64,000 bases of DNA from CAYNTC01 sp964432925. Its GTDB lineage: Bacteria; Planctomycetota; Phycisphaerae; Sedimentisphaerales; Anaerobacaceae. The stretch covers positions 1 to 64,000 of the forward strand of contig CAYSPM010000001.1 in NCBI GenBank assembly GCA_964432925.1, read 5' to 3'. Below, piece after piece: positions 36,966 through 46,633 of the stretch. Every line of letters starts with the position of its first letter. The first letter of the stretch is position 1. A program made the position numbers and the translations under genes. The notes beneath the pieces were generated by a model. The model saw only the letters and a list, made by a program, of their open reading frames with translations, did not search any database and was not told where the DNA came from.

Positions 36966-37043
36966 TAAATCTGGGAGTCAGGGATCTGGGATCAGAGAAG
37001 GCTTCACCGAGTCTGCTGATCCCTGAACCCCGATTCCTGATAA
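36966..37043. repeat. palindromic repeat, copy 2
   Basis: In the flgA-flgH gap. Contains GTCAGGGATC and GATCCCTGAACCCCG, which can form a hairpin. It is the inverted counterpart of the copy at 32905-32980, 4 kb away. Confidence 0.85.
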
Positions 37044-37120
37044 CTACTTTTTAAGGAAAAGATGACGCTGTGGTTTCTGCGATGAGCAGTGGAAAGGGAA
37101 CAATTAGCGAAGGGGAAATA

Positions 37121-37750
37121 ATGAACGGTAGACAGATTTTTTTGGTTGTATTAGTGGTTGTTATGTTTGGTTCTTCGTCCTGTCTGCGAGCAGGTTCTAT
37201 TTGGGCCAAGCGAGACAAGAACATGCGAGATATGTATGCCGACGATGTAGCGCGACAGATAGGTGATATTCTTACCATCAAGATTACTGAGGATAGTAAG
37301 GTTGATAATAAGGCAAAGCGGGATCTAAAGAAAGAGACCGAGCGGTCGAACGCATTTGATGGTGAGTTAGGTATCACAACGCCGAATCACAATATTCTGC
37401 CGCGCATACCTGGCTTTACAATGGACGCGCAATCCACCAATGAGCTCAAGAGCAAAGCGGACTACAAGGATGAGCGAAGCTTTGTCGACAGAGTCAGCGT
37501 CGTGGTTGTGGACATTCTGCCGAACCGCAATCTTGTGGTAATAGGAGCTCGTGACCGTAATATCGCCGGTGACGTCCAGACTATTGAGGTCAGTGGCATA
37601 GTCAGGCCAAGCGATATTGCATTTGATAATACAGTAAAAAGTGAACAGGTCGCCAACTTTCAAATTGTAACCAGAAATAGAGGTGTGGCAGCACCGTATA
37701 CCAGGCCAGGTTGGCTTGGGATGGTGTTTGATGTTCTTTGGCCATTCTAA
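37121..37750 (+). CDS. flgH: flagellar L-ring protein FlgH
   Basis: The outer-membrane L-ring lipoprotein. The lipobox region reads FGSSSC near residue 20. The conserved GSIWA, YADDVARQIGDILTIKITE, KADYKDERSFVDRVSVVVVDILPNRNLVV and VRPSDIAFDNTV segments are visible. It is 209 residues from the ATG at 37121 (AAGGGGAA upstream). L- and P-ring genes imply a diderm cell. Confidence 0.95.
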   Translation: MNGRQIFLVVLVVVMFGSSSCLRAGSIWAKRDKNMRDMYADDVARQIGDILTIKITEDSKVDNKAKRDLKKETERSNAFDGELGITTPNHNILPRIPGFTMDAQSTNELKSKADYKDERSFVDRVSVVVVDILPNRNLVVIGARDRNIAGDVQTIEVSGIVRPSDIAFDNTVKSEQVANFQIVTRNRGVAAPYTRPGWLGMVFDVLWPF

Positions 37751-37799
37751 ATTCGGTTTTTTCGTTGGTTTTGTCCGTGCTTTTGAGAATGTGTGCCTT

Positions 37800-38945
37800 A
37801 TGAAATCTAAAGTTACGTTTCTTTCATTCGCCAAACGCAGAAGCCTGTATCTATCGGTGTTGTGTTTAACTCTGTTGACTGCTGTCAACATTTGTCGTTG
37901 CGAGCGAATAAAAGATATCGTTGACATCCAAGGCGTTCGCAGCAATCCGCTAAGCGGCACAGGCTTAGTCATCGGTCTGGCTGGCACAGGCGACACTACG
38001 CTACTGTCGCGACAGATGCTTACTAATATATTGCGCGATTCTGGGCTTGTTCTTTCTCCTTCCGATCTGACCGGAGGCAATATTGCTGTCGTCATGGTAA
38101 CGGCGGAGCTGGGTCCTTTTGCTCATGAAGGCTCGCGAATTGATGTTGATGTTTCTACCATAGGTGATGCCAAAAGCCTCCAGGGCGGCATGCTTTTGCC
38201 CACGCCTTTAATGGGGCTTGATGGTCAAGTCTATGCCGTTGCTCAGGGTGGTGTCTCAATAGGTGGCTGGTCTGTCGCAGGCAAGCAAGCTTCTGTTACT
38301 AAGAATCATCAGACGGTTGGTCGTATTCCTGGCGGTGCGATAGTCGAGAAGGAAGAGATAGCAGCGTATGTTGAGTCTGTTGCCGGACGTAGATTTATTA
38401 CATTTAACCTGAGGAACTACGATTTCTCGACCGCGGAGCGAATCAGCCAGGCCATAAATCAGACTTATCCGGGCAGTGCTACGGTGATCGACGCTGGAAC
38501 TGTCAGAGTTGAAATTCCTGGTGAAGTCACTTTGGCTGAAACGGCCGGCTTTATCGGCGAAGTTACAAAGACCGAAGTTAAGGTCGATGTCCCTGCAGCG
38601 GTCATTATTAACGAGCGAACTGGTACGATTGTGGTCGGGGAGAACGTTGGCATATCTGCAGTGGCGATCTCTCAGGGCAGTCTGGTTGTAAAGATTAAGG
38701 AAACAGCACAGGTTTCTCAGCCTGTAGCGTCTTTCTCTGATGCCGGTACAACAGAAGTTATTCCTGATACGATAGTTGGTGTTGAAGAGAAGGATGCATA
38801 TTTGATTCCAGTATCCAAGTCCGTGACTGTTTCGGAGCTAGCCAAGACCCTCAATGCAATAGGTGCGACACCGAGGGATCTCATCGCGATATTCAATGCT
38901 TTGAAAACCGCCGGCGCCCTTCAAGCTAAGCTGGTGATTATGTAA
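37800..38945 (+). CDS. flgI: flagellar P-ring protein FlgI
   Basis: The periplasmic P-ring protein, about 381 residues. It has a signal peptide, then ERIKDIVDIQGVRSNPLSGTGLVIGLAGTGD at the mature start and VSVIGDAKSLQGG-like sequence (STIGDAKSLQGGMLLPTPL). The C-terminus reads VSELAKTLNAIGATPRDLIAIFNALKTAGALQAKLVIM. The start at 37800 is chosen because the signal peptide begins there; the ribosome site is weak. It lies 49 bases after flgH. Confidence 0.95.
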   Translation: MKSKVTFLSFAKRRSLYLSVLCLTLLTAVNICRCERIKDIVDIQGVRSNPLSGTGLVIGLAGTGDTTLLSRQMLTNILRDSGLVLSPSDLTGGNIAVVMVTAELGPFAHEGSRIDVDVSTIGDAKSLQGGMLLPTPLMGLDGQVYAVAQGGVSIGGWSVAGKQASVTKNHQTVGRIPGGAIVEKEEIAAYVESVAGRRFITFNLRNYDFSTAERISQAINQTYPGSATVIDAGTVRVEIPGEVTLAETAGFIGEVTKTEVKVDVPAAVIINERTGTIVVGENVGISAVAISQGSLVVKIKETAQVSQPVASFSDAGTTEVIPDTIVGVEEKDAYLIPVSKSVTVSELAKTLNAIGATPRDLIAIFNALKTAGALQAKLVIM

Positions 38946-38956
38946 GAGTGATTTCG

Positions 38957-39343
38957 ATGGATGGAACTGCAGTGACATTTATACCGTCGGCCATGCCGCC
39001 GATGCCGCTCAACGCTCTGAACGAAAGTCTGTCTGCCGATGAAATCGCGAGATTGCAATTCGGCCAGACCAACGCTGTATCAGAAACGAAGAAGCAGCAA
39101 GTGGCCAAAGATTTCGAGTCTGTTTTAATTACCAATTTGTTAAATGATGTGGAAAACGCTATCGGCAAATGGGGATTCGATGAGGAAGAAGTTTCCACCC
39201 AGATAAAGGGAATATTCAGTCTGTTTTTGGGGCGTGCCCTTGCAGCCGAAGGTGGCTTCGGATTTTGGAAGGACATATATCAATTCTTAGACGGCACCAA
39301 TCAGACGAATTCAAACTCAGCGTTAGTGGATGTGGTTCTATGA
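38957..39343 (+). CDS. flgJ: rod-binding protein, FlgJ N-terminal domain only
   Basis: A 128-residue protein holding the rod-binding domain of FlgJ (VAKDFESVLITNLLNDVENAIGKWG...IKGIFSLFLGRALAAEGGFGFW). The C-terminal muramidase domain of enterobacterial FlgJ is missing, as in many other phyla. The ATG at 38957 or the GTG at 38948 is the start. Its stop overlaps the flgN start (ATGA). Confidence 0.88.
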   Translation: MDGTAVTFIPSAMPPMPLNALNESLSADEIARLQFGQTNAVSETKKQQVAKDFESVLITNLLNDVENAIGKWGFDEEEVSTQIKGIFSLFLGRALAAEGGFGFWKDIYQFLDGTNQTNSNSALVDVVL

Positions 39344-39858
39344 ATGCAGTGGCGACTATGGAATATAGAGTAAATGAATTGCTGGATGTTCTCGACAGAG
39401 ATATCAAGCATATACAGGATTGCTTGTGGCAGTTGGACCAGTTACGCAGTTGTGTTATTAAACGGGACGATGCAGGACTATCCAGAATGCTTGCTGAGAT
39501 CCAGGCAGAGGCTAATAGTCACGCGGCCAACGAGCAAAAGCGCCACTCTATAAGAAAGTACTTGGCGCATGTTCTTGATTGCAGCGTTGACCAGATCAAT
39601 TTGTCCAAGATTGAAGCTGTACTGCCGGAGCACAGAAAAGCTCAGATAGCTCAAAGAAAAGCGGAGCTCAGAGTATTGGTCCAGCGACTTAAGAGAGAGC
39701 ATTTAAGTACTGCATTGCTTTTGTCGGAGTGCGCGAGATTTAATAGCTTGTTGTTGCGAAATATTTTCGGTTTTGAAGATAAAGCTGCGAACACTTACAG
39801 TCCCGATGGTTCAACAAAACGGCAAGCTAATACAACTTTCGTAAATTTGCAATATTGA
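39340..39858 (+). CDS. flgN: FlgN-like export chaperone
   Basis: A 172-residue, almost wholly helical protein. It overlaps the FlgJ-like gene by four bases and precedes flgK. It contains the FlgN-type helices VNELLDVLDRDIKHIQDCLWQLDQLR and a C-terminal ALLLSECARFNSLLLRNIFG. FlgN escorts FlgK and FlgL, both encoded next. The context makes this likely, although sequence similarity alone is weak. Confidence 0.75.
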   Translation: MNAVATMEYRVNELLDVLDRDIKHIQDCLWQLDQLRSCVIKRDDAGLSRMLAEIQAEANSHAANEQKRHSIRKYLAHVLDCSVDQINLSKIEAVLPEHRKAQIAQRKAELRVLVQRLKREHLSTALLLSECARFNSLLLRNIFGFEDKAANTYSPDGSTKRQANTTFVNLQY

Positions 39859-39927
39859 TAAGTTGCGAGTGATACTATGCCTTGCACCACATTGGAAGTC
39901 TAATTCTTGGTCATGTAGGATTAACAG

Positions 39928-41889
39928 ATGCAGAGTTTAGACATAGGGATAAGCGGCCTTAACGCAGCCCAAGAGGCTATCAGCGTAATCGGTAATAATA
40001 TATCTAATGCTGCTACCGAAGGCTACCATCGCCAAAGAGTGAATTTGGTTCCTGCTTACTCTTCGCAGGTTGGTTCCGTTCTGCAAGGAGGGGGTGTTGA
40101 CATAGCTGGCGTTACCAGAATGATCGACGGGCTTTTGGAGCAGGAGATTCTCCGACAACAGTCTTCGTTGGGGGACGTATCGCAAGAACTCGCAACGCTG
40201 CAGACTGTTGAGAATGCGTTTGGAGAGCTTTCGGCTGGCAGTAGTCTGAGCGTGGCGCTCGACGGGTTTTTTAGTGCGTTGCAGGATCTGTGCACTCATC
40301 CGTCAGAGATTATTTGGCAAAGCCAGGCCATTGTTGTCGGCCAGAGTCTGTCCGGCCAGTTTAGAACGCTGGGCGAATTTCTGTATGAGCTCGAAAACCA
40401 GATTCTTTCGGAAGCAGAAGACACCGTCGACAGGATTAATACTCTGGTAACTCAAATTGCCGAACTCAACGCCAACATAGAAAGGACAGAAATAGGTGGA
40501 GCGCAAGCAAACAACCTGTGTGACCAAAGGGATCAGCGCATAAAAGATCTCTCCGAACTCGTATCTGTGCAAACACAAAGCCGGGAGTATAGTGTTGTTG
40601 ATGTCAGTGTTGCTGGGGCACCTGTTGTTGTGGGTGCATCTACGATTGAGTTGGAGGTTAGTATTAAAGACGACAATCAAATTGGAATTTCAGCAGCAGG
40701 TGCACACGATTACATTACAGGTGTCCAGGGTGGAAAACTAGGCGGCTTATTATCACTGAGAAATGAGATTGTAGTTGGTATTCACGATGACCTTGATGCT
40801 TTGGCGCGCTCAATAATACAACAGATAAATCAGTATCATGTTCGGGGTGTCGGGTCGCAAGGATCGTTTAAAGAACTGACCGGATGGAGGATGACAAGTG
40901 AAGATCTGGCTGATTTCAGTCAGGACATAACCGACGGTAAAATATATATCAGGGTCATCAACTCAAGCACCGGAGAAATAACGCGCCATGAGATTGACGT
41001 AGATGTTTCAGCGGATTCGCTCTCGACAATAGCAGCTAATATCTCAGCAATCACCGGTTTGAATGCCTCGGTACTCTCATCAAGGCTTAGTATCCAAGCT
41101 GAGGCGAACTACGAGTTTGATTTTCTTCCGGCTGTTTTACCTGAGCCTACAGCCACCAATCTGACTGCGGCATTGCCCCCAGCGATAAGTGTGTCGGGAA
41201 TTTATACAGGAGATGAAAATCAGACTTTCACCTTTACAGCAACAGGAACCGGTTCTATAGGCAATGGTGAATTGCGTCTCGAAGTGAGAAATGGTGATGA
41301 TGAGGTTGTTACTACCCTTAATATCGGTTCTGGTTATGCAGCCAGTGACAAGCTTGATATAGGTAATGGCATCAAGATATCCCTTACCACGGGTGACCTG
41401 AACCCTGGCGACACCTTTGAGGCGGATGCCTTAGTAAGTTCTGATACTTCGGGGGCAATAGCCGCACTTGGCATCAATACCTTCTTTTCCGGTTCTTCTG
41501 CCAGAGATATGGCGATTTGTTCCAGCATAGTTGATTCACCAGGTCGGATCGCAACAGCTTTAGGGCCGGACCGGACCGACAATGCCAACGCTTTGCGGCT
41601 ATTAGGCGTGAAGGATGAGGCAGTAGATAGCTTAAACGCAATGACACCGGCAGAGTTCTATCGTCGGCTGGTCACCGATATCGGCCAGCAAGTCTTTGTC
41701 AAACAAATGCGCTCTGATAATATTCGAACAATGGTTCAGGACCTTAGCAGTAGGCAAAGTGAGATGAGCGGCGTCAACATCAATGATGAAGCGGCTCAAT
41801 TATTGATCTTTGAGCAGATGTTTCAGGCGGTGGCCAAATATCTCAGTATGGTCCAGGATTCGATAGAAACTATGATGGAAATGCTATGA
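39928..41889 (+). CDS. flgK: flagellar hook-associated protein FlgK (HAP1)
   Basis: The first hook-filament junction protein, 653 residues. The N-terminus reads DIGISGLNAAQEAISVIGNNISNAATEGYHRQRVNL. The C-terminus reads SGVNINDEAAQLLIFEQMFQAVAKYLSMVQDSIETMMEML. Both are diagnostic. The middle (about 330-520) carries a beta-rich variable domain. It lies between flgN and flgL. Confidence 0.96.
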   Translation: MQSLDIGISGLNAAQEAISVIGNNISNAATEGYHRQRVNLVPAYSSQVGSVLQGGGVDIAGVTRMIDGLLEQEILRQQSSLGDVSQELATLQTVENAFGELSAGSSLSVALDGFFSALQDLCTHPSEIIWQSQAIVVGQSLSGQFRTLGEFLYELENQILSEAEDTVDRINTLVTQIAELNANIERTEIGGAQANNLCDQRDQRIKDLSELVSVQTQSREYSVVDVSVAGAPVVVGASTIELEVSIKDDNQIGISAAGAHDYITGVQGGKLGGLLSLRNEIVVGIHDDLDALARSIIQQINQYHVRGVGSQGSFKELTGWRMTSEDLADFSQDITDGKIYIRVINSSTGEITRHEIDVDVSADSLSTIAANISAITGLNASVLSSRLSIQAEANYEFDFLPAVLPEPTATNLTAALPPAISVSGIYTGDENQTFTFTATGTGSIGNGELRLEVRNGDDEVVTTLNIGSGYAASDKLDIGNGIKISLTTGDLNPGDTFEADALVSSDTSGAIAALGINTFFSGSSARDMAICSSIVDSPGRIATALGPDRTDNANALRLLGVKDEAVDSLNAMTPAEFYRRLVTDIGQQVFVKQMRSDNIRTMVQDLSSRQSEMSGVNINDEAAQLLIFEQMFQAVAKYLSMVQDSIETMMEML

Positions 41890-41892
41890 AAG

Positions 41893-42017
41893 GTAACCGG
41901 TAATTGGTAACTGGTAGATGCGTAGATGCGTTAATTTATGGCTTAGCCACTTATTGCTTATCTACTCATTCCCTCATTTATGCATCCACAGATATTGACC
42001 ATTTAACCAATTACCAT
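41893..42017. repeat. nested inverted repeats in the flgK-flgL gap
   Basis: An outer pair, GGTAATTGGTAACTGG near the left end and CCATTTAACCAATTACC near the right end. An inner pair is made of GTAGATGCG words on the left and ATCTACTCA/CATTTATGCATCC words on the right. The arrangement resembles a composite of small palindromic elements, with words like those in the pyrR-pyrB gap. Confidence 0.6.
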
Positions 42018-42031
42018 ATAGAGGGATTTCG

Positions 42032-43219
42032 ATGAGCGGTTCGCTTAGCAATATTTACGACACTGTCAGCTATGCCCTATATCTGAACTCCAAGGCCTTG
42101 GCTCGTTTGCAGGAACAAGCCTCTACTGGCTCAAGGATAAATAGAATTTCTGATGACCCGTATGATGCTTGCCGCGTTTTGGGGCTTGAGTCTCATCAGA
42201 GATCCCTGGAAACTTACATGAAGACGCTATCGGAGTTGGTCGGCAAGCTGGAGATTTCATCGTCAGTCCTTGGGGATATGACCTCTGCACTTGCTAATAT
42301 TAAAGCCGATTTAGCTCAAGTTGTTAGTGGAACCTATGGCCAAGAAGGTCGGCTGAGGATCGCGGATGGAATAAATGACACGTTGGAGCAGATGGTTTCG
42401 CTGGCTAATACAGAGCACTCTGATCAATATCTATTTGCAGGATCAGATACGACTTCGGCACCCTACGTCGTGGAGCGCAATAGTGGAAAGATTGTACGTG
42501 TGACTTATCAAGGCAGCAACGAAAAGCCTAACATAGAAGTGGCACCCGGCCTTCAAGCCTCACCGTTCTACGTCGGCGATGAAATCTTTCGTTCAGATAG
42601 CCGCAGCGACACGGTTTTTCTGGGAGATACCGGCGCCAAGGCCGGCACCGGCACATCCAGTGTTTGCGGTGACGTTTGGCTAACGGTTACTCACGACGGC
42701 AGCAACTACCAACTGTCCATCGATGATGGAGCCAGCTACGTAACAGTGCCGTCAGGAGGTGACACCAACCAGGCTGTGACGGATTCACGGACCGGACGCG
42801 TCCTTTATGTTGACACTACCCAGATTAATAACACCGGAACTGAGCTGGTGCGTGTACCGGGGACATACGATGTATTTGCCGCATTAATAAGCATTCGCGA
42901 CATGTTAAGAAACGAAAGGGGCCTTTCAGACACTCAATTGAGCGAGGTCCAGGATAGTTGCCTCACTTCGCTCGAAGAGATAAGAAACCTGCTGGTGCAG
43001 GCTGGAATCTCTGTTGGGTTGAAAATGGGCTTCCTAAGTGATCTAAAAGGCAATCTCGAAAATATTAGCTATAACGCGGAAGAAGAAGCGACACAACTTC
43101 AAGAAGCTGATATCGCGCAAGTAGCCATAGACCTTTCGCGCCGGCAAATTCTATACGAGATGTCGTTATCTGTAGCTGGCAAACTCATGTCACTGTCGCT
43201 GCTGGACTTCATAACGTAG
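42032..43219 (+). CDS. flgL: flagellar hook-associated protein FlgL (HAP3)
   Basis: The second junction protein, 395 residues. It has the flagellin-type N-terminus (LNSKALARLQEQASTGSRINRISDDPYDA), the FlgL-specific DQYLFAGSDTTSAPYV, and a C-terminal helix EADIAQVAIDLSRRQILYEMSLSVAGKLM. It ends the first run of hook genes. 195 bases later the glycan cassette starts from its own sigma-54 promoter. Confidence 0.95.
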   Translation: MSGSLSNIYDTVSYALYLNSKALARLQEQASTGSRINRISDDPYDACRVLGLESHQRSLETYMKTLSELVGKLEISSSVLGDMTSALANIKADLAQVVSGTYGQEGRLRIADGINDTLEQMVSLANTEHSDQYLFAGSDTTSAPYVVERNSGKIVRVTYQGSNEKPNIEVAPGLQASPFYVGDEIFRSDSRSDTVFLGDTGAKAGTGTSSVCGDVWLTVTHDGSNYQLSIDDGASYVTVPSGGDTNQAVTDSRTGRVLYVDTTQINNTGTELVRVPGTYDVFAALISIRDMLRNERGLSDTQLSEVQDSCLTSLEEIRNLLVQAGISVGLKMGFLSDLKGNLENISYNAEEEATQLQEADIAQVAIDLSRRQILYEMSLSVAGKLMSLSLLDFIT

Positions 43220-43337
43220 AAAATTCGTCCGAAGTCGCAAATGGCAACTTGACTGTTTTTATGGCGCGTATGTCAGGTATTTATGCAGTTAGGTTTTGTT
43301 GCGTCCGCAGAATTGATGCAAATGTGGATTTGGCAGG

Positions 43338-43353
43338 CGGCACGTAATTTGCA
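43338..43353 (+). promoter_or_regulatory. sigma-54 promoter of the glycan cassette
   Basis: CGGCAC-GTAAT-TTGCA: one mismatch (C for T at the first base) to the -24/-12 consensus with correct spacing. It lies 61 bases before the first cassette gene. Confidence 0.75.
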
Positions 43354-43413
43354 CTAATTTTTTCGGGATCGTAGCAATTGGCAGCCCCCTTTGAGAAATA
43401 AGGAGTAGCGCTT

Positions 43414-44928
43414 ATGATGGCACAGGCAGATTCGAGTCGTTATCAAGAAGCAGTGGGATTAGCTGAAACCAGCAAATATCAGGAAGCACTTGTCCGCATT
43501 GAGGAATATCTTCGAGTTTCGCCTAATGATGTAGAGGCCTTGAATGATGCGGGAGCAATTTTACACTGTTTAGGACGGTCCGACGAGGCCATCGAGCATC
43601 TGGTCCGCGCAAGAAAGCTACAGCCTGATTCTGCCGAGATAGTTTGGAACCTGGCAGAGGCATACCTTGGTGCTGGTAGAGCAGATCAAATCGGCCAGCT
43701 TTATAACGACATGGAACGAATGGGCATACTGAATGCTGATGTGCTCAACAGGACAGCGAACTTATTTTTGAACCAATCAAACAAAGCCGACGCGCTCGAA
43801 ATGTTATTGCGTTCGCTGAAGCTATCACCAGATCAGCAGGTACTTGAGCCTATGCTCGAGGTGATTCGAAGCAAAAGACCCAAGATCGGCTTTTTCCGCG
43901 CAGCTAACGCGGAGAATAGATCACTTACAGATATTTGCGCCTTTGCACAAGAACGCTTCAGTGTACAGCATTTCCAGGGTCAAAGCGTGGACCAGATGTA
44001 TGAATTTATGAAAACCAGTGACATCTGCTGGTTTGAAGGCTGTAGCGACATTGCCTCTGAGGCCTCGAAATTACCAAAGATCACCAAAAACATTGTCAAG
44101 CTACATGGACCTGAGCTACAAGATGGATGGCCGAGGCAGGTTCAATGGGAGAACATTGATATTCTCATCACAATTGGTAATTCCCAGTTCGAAGAGATTT
44201 TGTTAGAGCAGGTGCCTGACATTAAGACTCGAACAAGGCTCGTTACGATTCCTAAAGGCGTTGATCTTGAAAAGTTTAAGTTTGTTGGCAGAAAGCGCGG
44301 CAAGAATCTCGCCTGCATTGGTCATTTGAATATGCAGAAAAATCCCATGTTTCTGCTGCAGTGTATGCAGAAGCTGCACTACATCGACCCGGAGTACAGG
44401 CTGTTCTTCGCAGGAGCTTTTCAGAGCCCGATGCTTCAGCGGTATATAATGCACATAGTACAGGCGCTCGAACTGTCAAATATTGTGCTTTTTGATGGCT
44501 GGCAAGAGGATGTAAATTGCTGGCTGCAAGATAAACACTTCGTTGCTTCAGCCGGTATCGGGCAAAGTCAAGAGATGGGATTATTGCAAGGTATGGCTTG
44601 TGGCCTGAAGCCGGTCATCCACAATTTTCCAGGCGCTAGTGAAATGTTTCCGCCTGATTTACTGTTCAATATCTCTGAGCAATTTTGTGAGCGAATCCTT
44701 GCGGACAGATATGAGCCCGAGAGCTATCGTAGATTCGCCGAAGAAAGGTATCCATTGAGAAATCAGTTAGAAAAAATCAACGGCATCTTCATCCAGCTCG
44801 AACGCGAAATAGATACTCGGCAGGCTAAAAGTCCATCTAGTATCGAGTTAGAGAACAGACCAGTTGAAAACGCAACATTACCTAACGAGTTCCATTCTTT
44901 AGAGTTTAATAATAATAGAATCTCGTGA
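43414..44928 (+). CDS. TPR-glycosyltransferase fusion (GT4-like)
   Basis: A 504-residue protein. Residues 1-150 are TPR repeats (YQEALVRIEEYLRVSPNDVEALNDAGAILHCLG in pieces, DEAIEHLVRARKLQPDS). The rest looks like a GT-B glycosyltransferase, with the C-terminal nucleotide-sugar half containing RLVTIPKGVDLEKFKF, ACIGHLNMQKNP and LLQGMACGLKPVIHNFPGASEM. It could be an O-GlcNAc-transferase-like layout (TPR plus GT), which suggests protein substrates. It has a good ribosome site and starts the cassette. Confidence 0.8.
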   Translation: MMAQADSSRYQEAVGLAETSKYQEALVRIEEYLRVSPNDVEALNDAGAILHCLGRSDEAIEHLVRARKLQPDSAEIVWNLAEAYLGAGRADQIGQLYNDMERMGILNADVLNRTANLFLNQSNKADALEMLLRSLKLSPDQQVLEPMLEVIRSKRPKIGFFRAANAENRSLTDICAFAQERFSVQHFQGQSVDQMYEFMKTSDICWFEGCSDIASEASKLPKITKNIVKLHGPELQDGWPRQVQWENIDILITIGNSQFEEILLEQVPDIKTRTRLVTIPKGVDLEKFKFVGRKRGKNLACIGHLNMQKNPMFLLQCMQKLHYIDPEYRLFFAGAFQSPMLQRYIMHIVQALELSNIVLFDGWQEDVNCWLQDKHFVASAGIGQSQEMGLLQGMACGLKPVIHNFPGASEMFPPDLLFNISEQFCERILADRYEPESYRRFAEERYPLRNQLEKINGIFIQLEREIDTRQAKSPSSIELENRPVENATLPNEFHSLEFNNNRIS

Positions 44929-46598
44929 CTCTCTGTTTTCAAGTAATGTCAGATACGATTGAAATGATCAAAAGCTACAGAACTGATTCCGGATTGGATA
45001 AGCTGCGTGAGCAAAGCAGAATAAAGGCCGACCCACTTGTTAGTGTACTAATCCCGACCTTTAATCGACCCCAATATCTCTCTATAGCTCTTGCCAGTGT
45101 TTTGCGACAAAGTTACAGAAATCTTGAGATCATCGTCGTCAATGACGGTGGTACTGATGTCAGTGATTTAATCAATTCTTTTGATGACCAAAGGCTGATG
45201 TTTATCAATAGAAAGGAAAATCACGGAAAGGCATTTTCTCTGAATGAGGCTCTGGACAGAGCAAACGGCAAGTACGTTGCCTACCTTGATGATGATGACT
45301 TGTATTACCCTAATCATATAGAGTTGTTGGTAAACGCTCTGGAAAATGAAACAGACTGCCAGGTTGCATATACCGACTTATATAAGAGTTACTGCAATGT
45401 GCTGCCGGATGGCAGCCGACAGATTTTGAGCAAAGTGGTTGAAATCAGCCGGGATTTCGACCGTTTCTTCATGCTATATTACAATCACGTATTACACGTA
45501 TGCCTAATGCACCGTCGAGACCTGATTGAAAAGACCGGCTATTATAATGAAAAGCTAAACATCCTCATCGACTGGGACATGACGCGTCGTCTCGCCTTTT
45601 TCTCGGATTTCCATCACGTACCCAAAGTCACTGGTGAGTTTTACAGTCCTTGTGGTGAATGCGACAGAATATCTGTCCAGAGGCGCAAAGATAAAAGTGA
45701 ATACCTCCGGAACGTTCTTGCGATACGAACGACACGACCTGCAAAGCCTTGGCCGAAGGTCAAAGACTTGTCTGTAATTTTCGTTGCTGATAAGCTTGAT
45801 AAGCAAGCTGGCAAAACCATTGGCTACATTTGGCGCTACACGTTCTATCCGTACAAGCTTTATTTGCCACTGCCTCAATCTGATCTTACCAGGCTGAAAA
45901 CAGATATGCCTAACGTTGTGCTTGTGCCTGTCTCGGCCTCTTCTTCTATTACCGAGCGAATAGATGCAGCTTTACGAAGTGCCGATGGAGACTGCATTGC
46001 TATCGTTCCCAGCGGTTTTCCAATAAGCGATATGTGGGTGGAAGAATCTGTATATGTTCTGATCAATAGTTCAGCAGGCCACGTTGCTTTTGAACTCAGA
46101 GGCACAACAGATGTCCTCTGGGCAATAGTCATTAGAAAAGAGGACTTGTACAATGCTCGCAGGAGTTTTCCCAGCTTGTCTATAAGGCAATCCTTACAGG
46201 CATCTGGTATTGTGCAGAGAAAATTAGGTATTGAGGATACGCCTTTTAAGTTTGACGGTTTGCTTCGAGAAGCGATCTCCTCGCAGAACGATGGAAACTG
46301 GAGACAAGCAGGCAGGATGTTCGAATATATCGCGGAGCACCACAAGAATGAGTTGTGGATGAGAAGCTTGGCTGCAAAGGCTGTCTTCGAGGCCGGTGAC
46401 CATGCCCGCGCCGCACAGCTCATTCACGAAGTGAACCAGCAGCGTCCCACGGTAGAGACACTTTTATTGCAAGCTAAGTTTTGCAGAGAGAATAAGAGCT
46501 TTTATCGTGCTATCCAGTTACTCGAAAAGGCACAGCAAATATTGACTAATGAAATAGATTATTCTACAGGTTCCAAAGTCGTCAACTATACCCAGTAG
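44925..46598 (+). CDS. GT2 glycosyltransferase with TPR-like C-terminus
   Basis: A 557-residue protein. The GT-A domain is at about 35-270 (VSVLIPTFNRPQYLSIALASVL, IIVVNDGGTD, YVAYLDDDDLYYP with its DDDD metal site). The middle region is unassigned (about 290-410). The C-terminal 120 residues have TPR-like helices (WRQAGRMFEYIAEHH...FYRAIQLLEKAQQIL). The GTG at 44925 overlaps the previous stop; the ATG at 44946 is the alternative. Confidence 0.82.
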   Translation: MTLCFQVMSDTIEMIKSYRTDSGLDKLREQSRIKADPLVSVLIPTFNRPQYLSIALASVLRQSYRNLEIIVVNDGGTDVSDLINSFDDQRLMFINRKENHGKAFSLNEALDRANGKYVAYLDDDDLYYPNHIELLVNALENETDCQVAYTDLYKSYCNVLPDGSRQILSKVVEISRDFDRFFMLYYNHVLHVCLMHRRDLIEKTGYYNEKLNILIDWDMTRRLAFFSDFHHVPKVTGEFYSPCGECDRISVQRRKDKSEYLRNVLAIRTTRPAKPWPKVKDLSVIFVADKLDKQAGKTIGYIWRYTFYPYKLYLPLPQSDLTRLKTDMPNVVLVPVSASSSITERIDAALRSADGDCIAIVPSGFPISDMWVEESVYVLINSSAGHVAFELRGTTDVLWAIVIRKEDLYNARRSFPSLSIRQSLQASGIVQRKLGIEDTPFKFDGLLREAISSQNDGNWRQAGRMFEYIAEHHKNELWMRSLAAKAVFEAGDHARAAQLIHEVNQQRPTVETLLLQAKFCRENKSFYRAIQLLEKAQQILTNEIDYSTGSKVVNYTQ

Positions 46599-46633
46599 GT
46601 GGGCACTTCAGAATGTAAGGAAAGAGTATTGCC

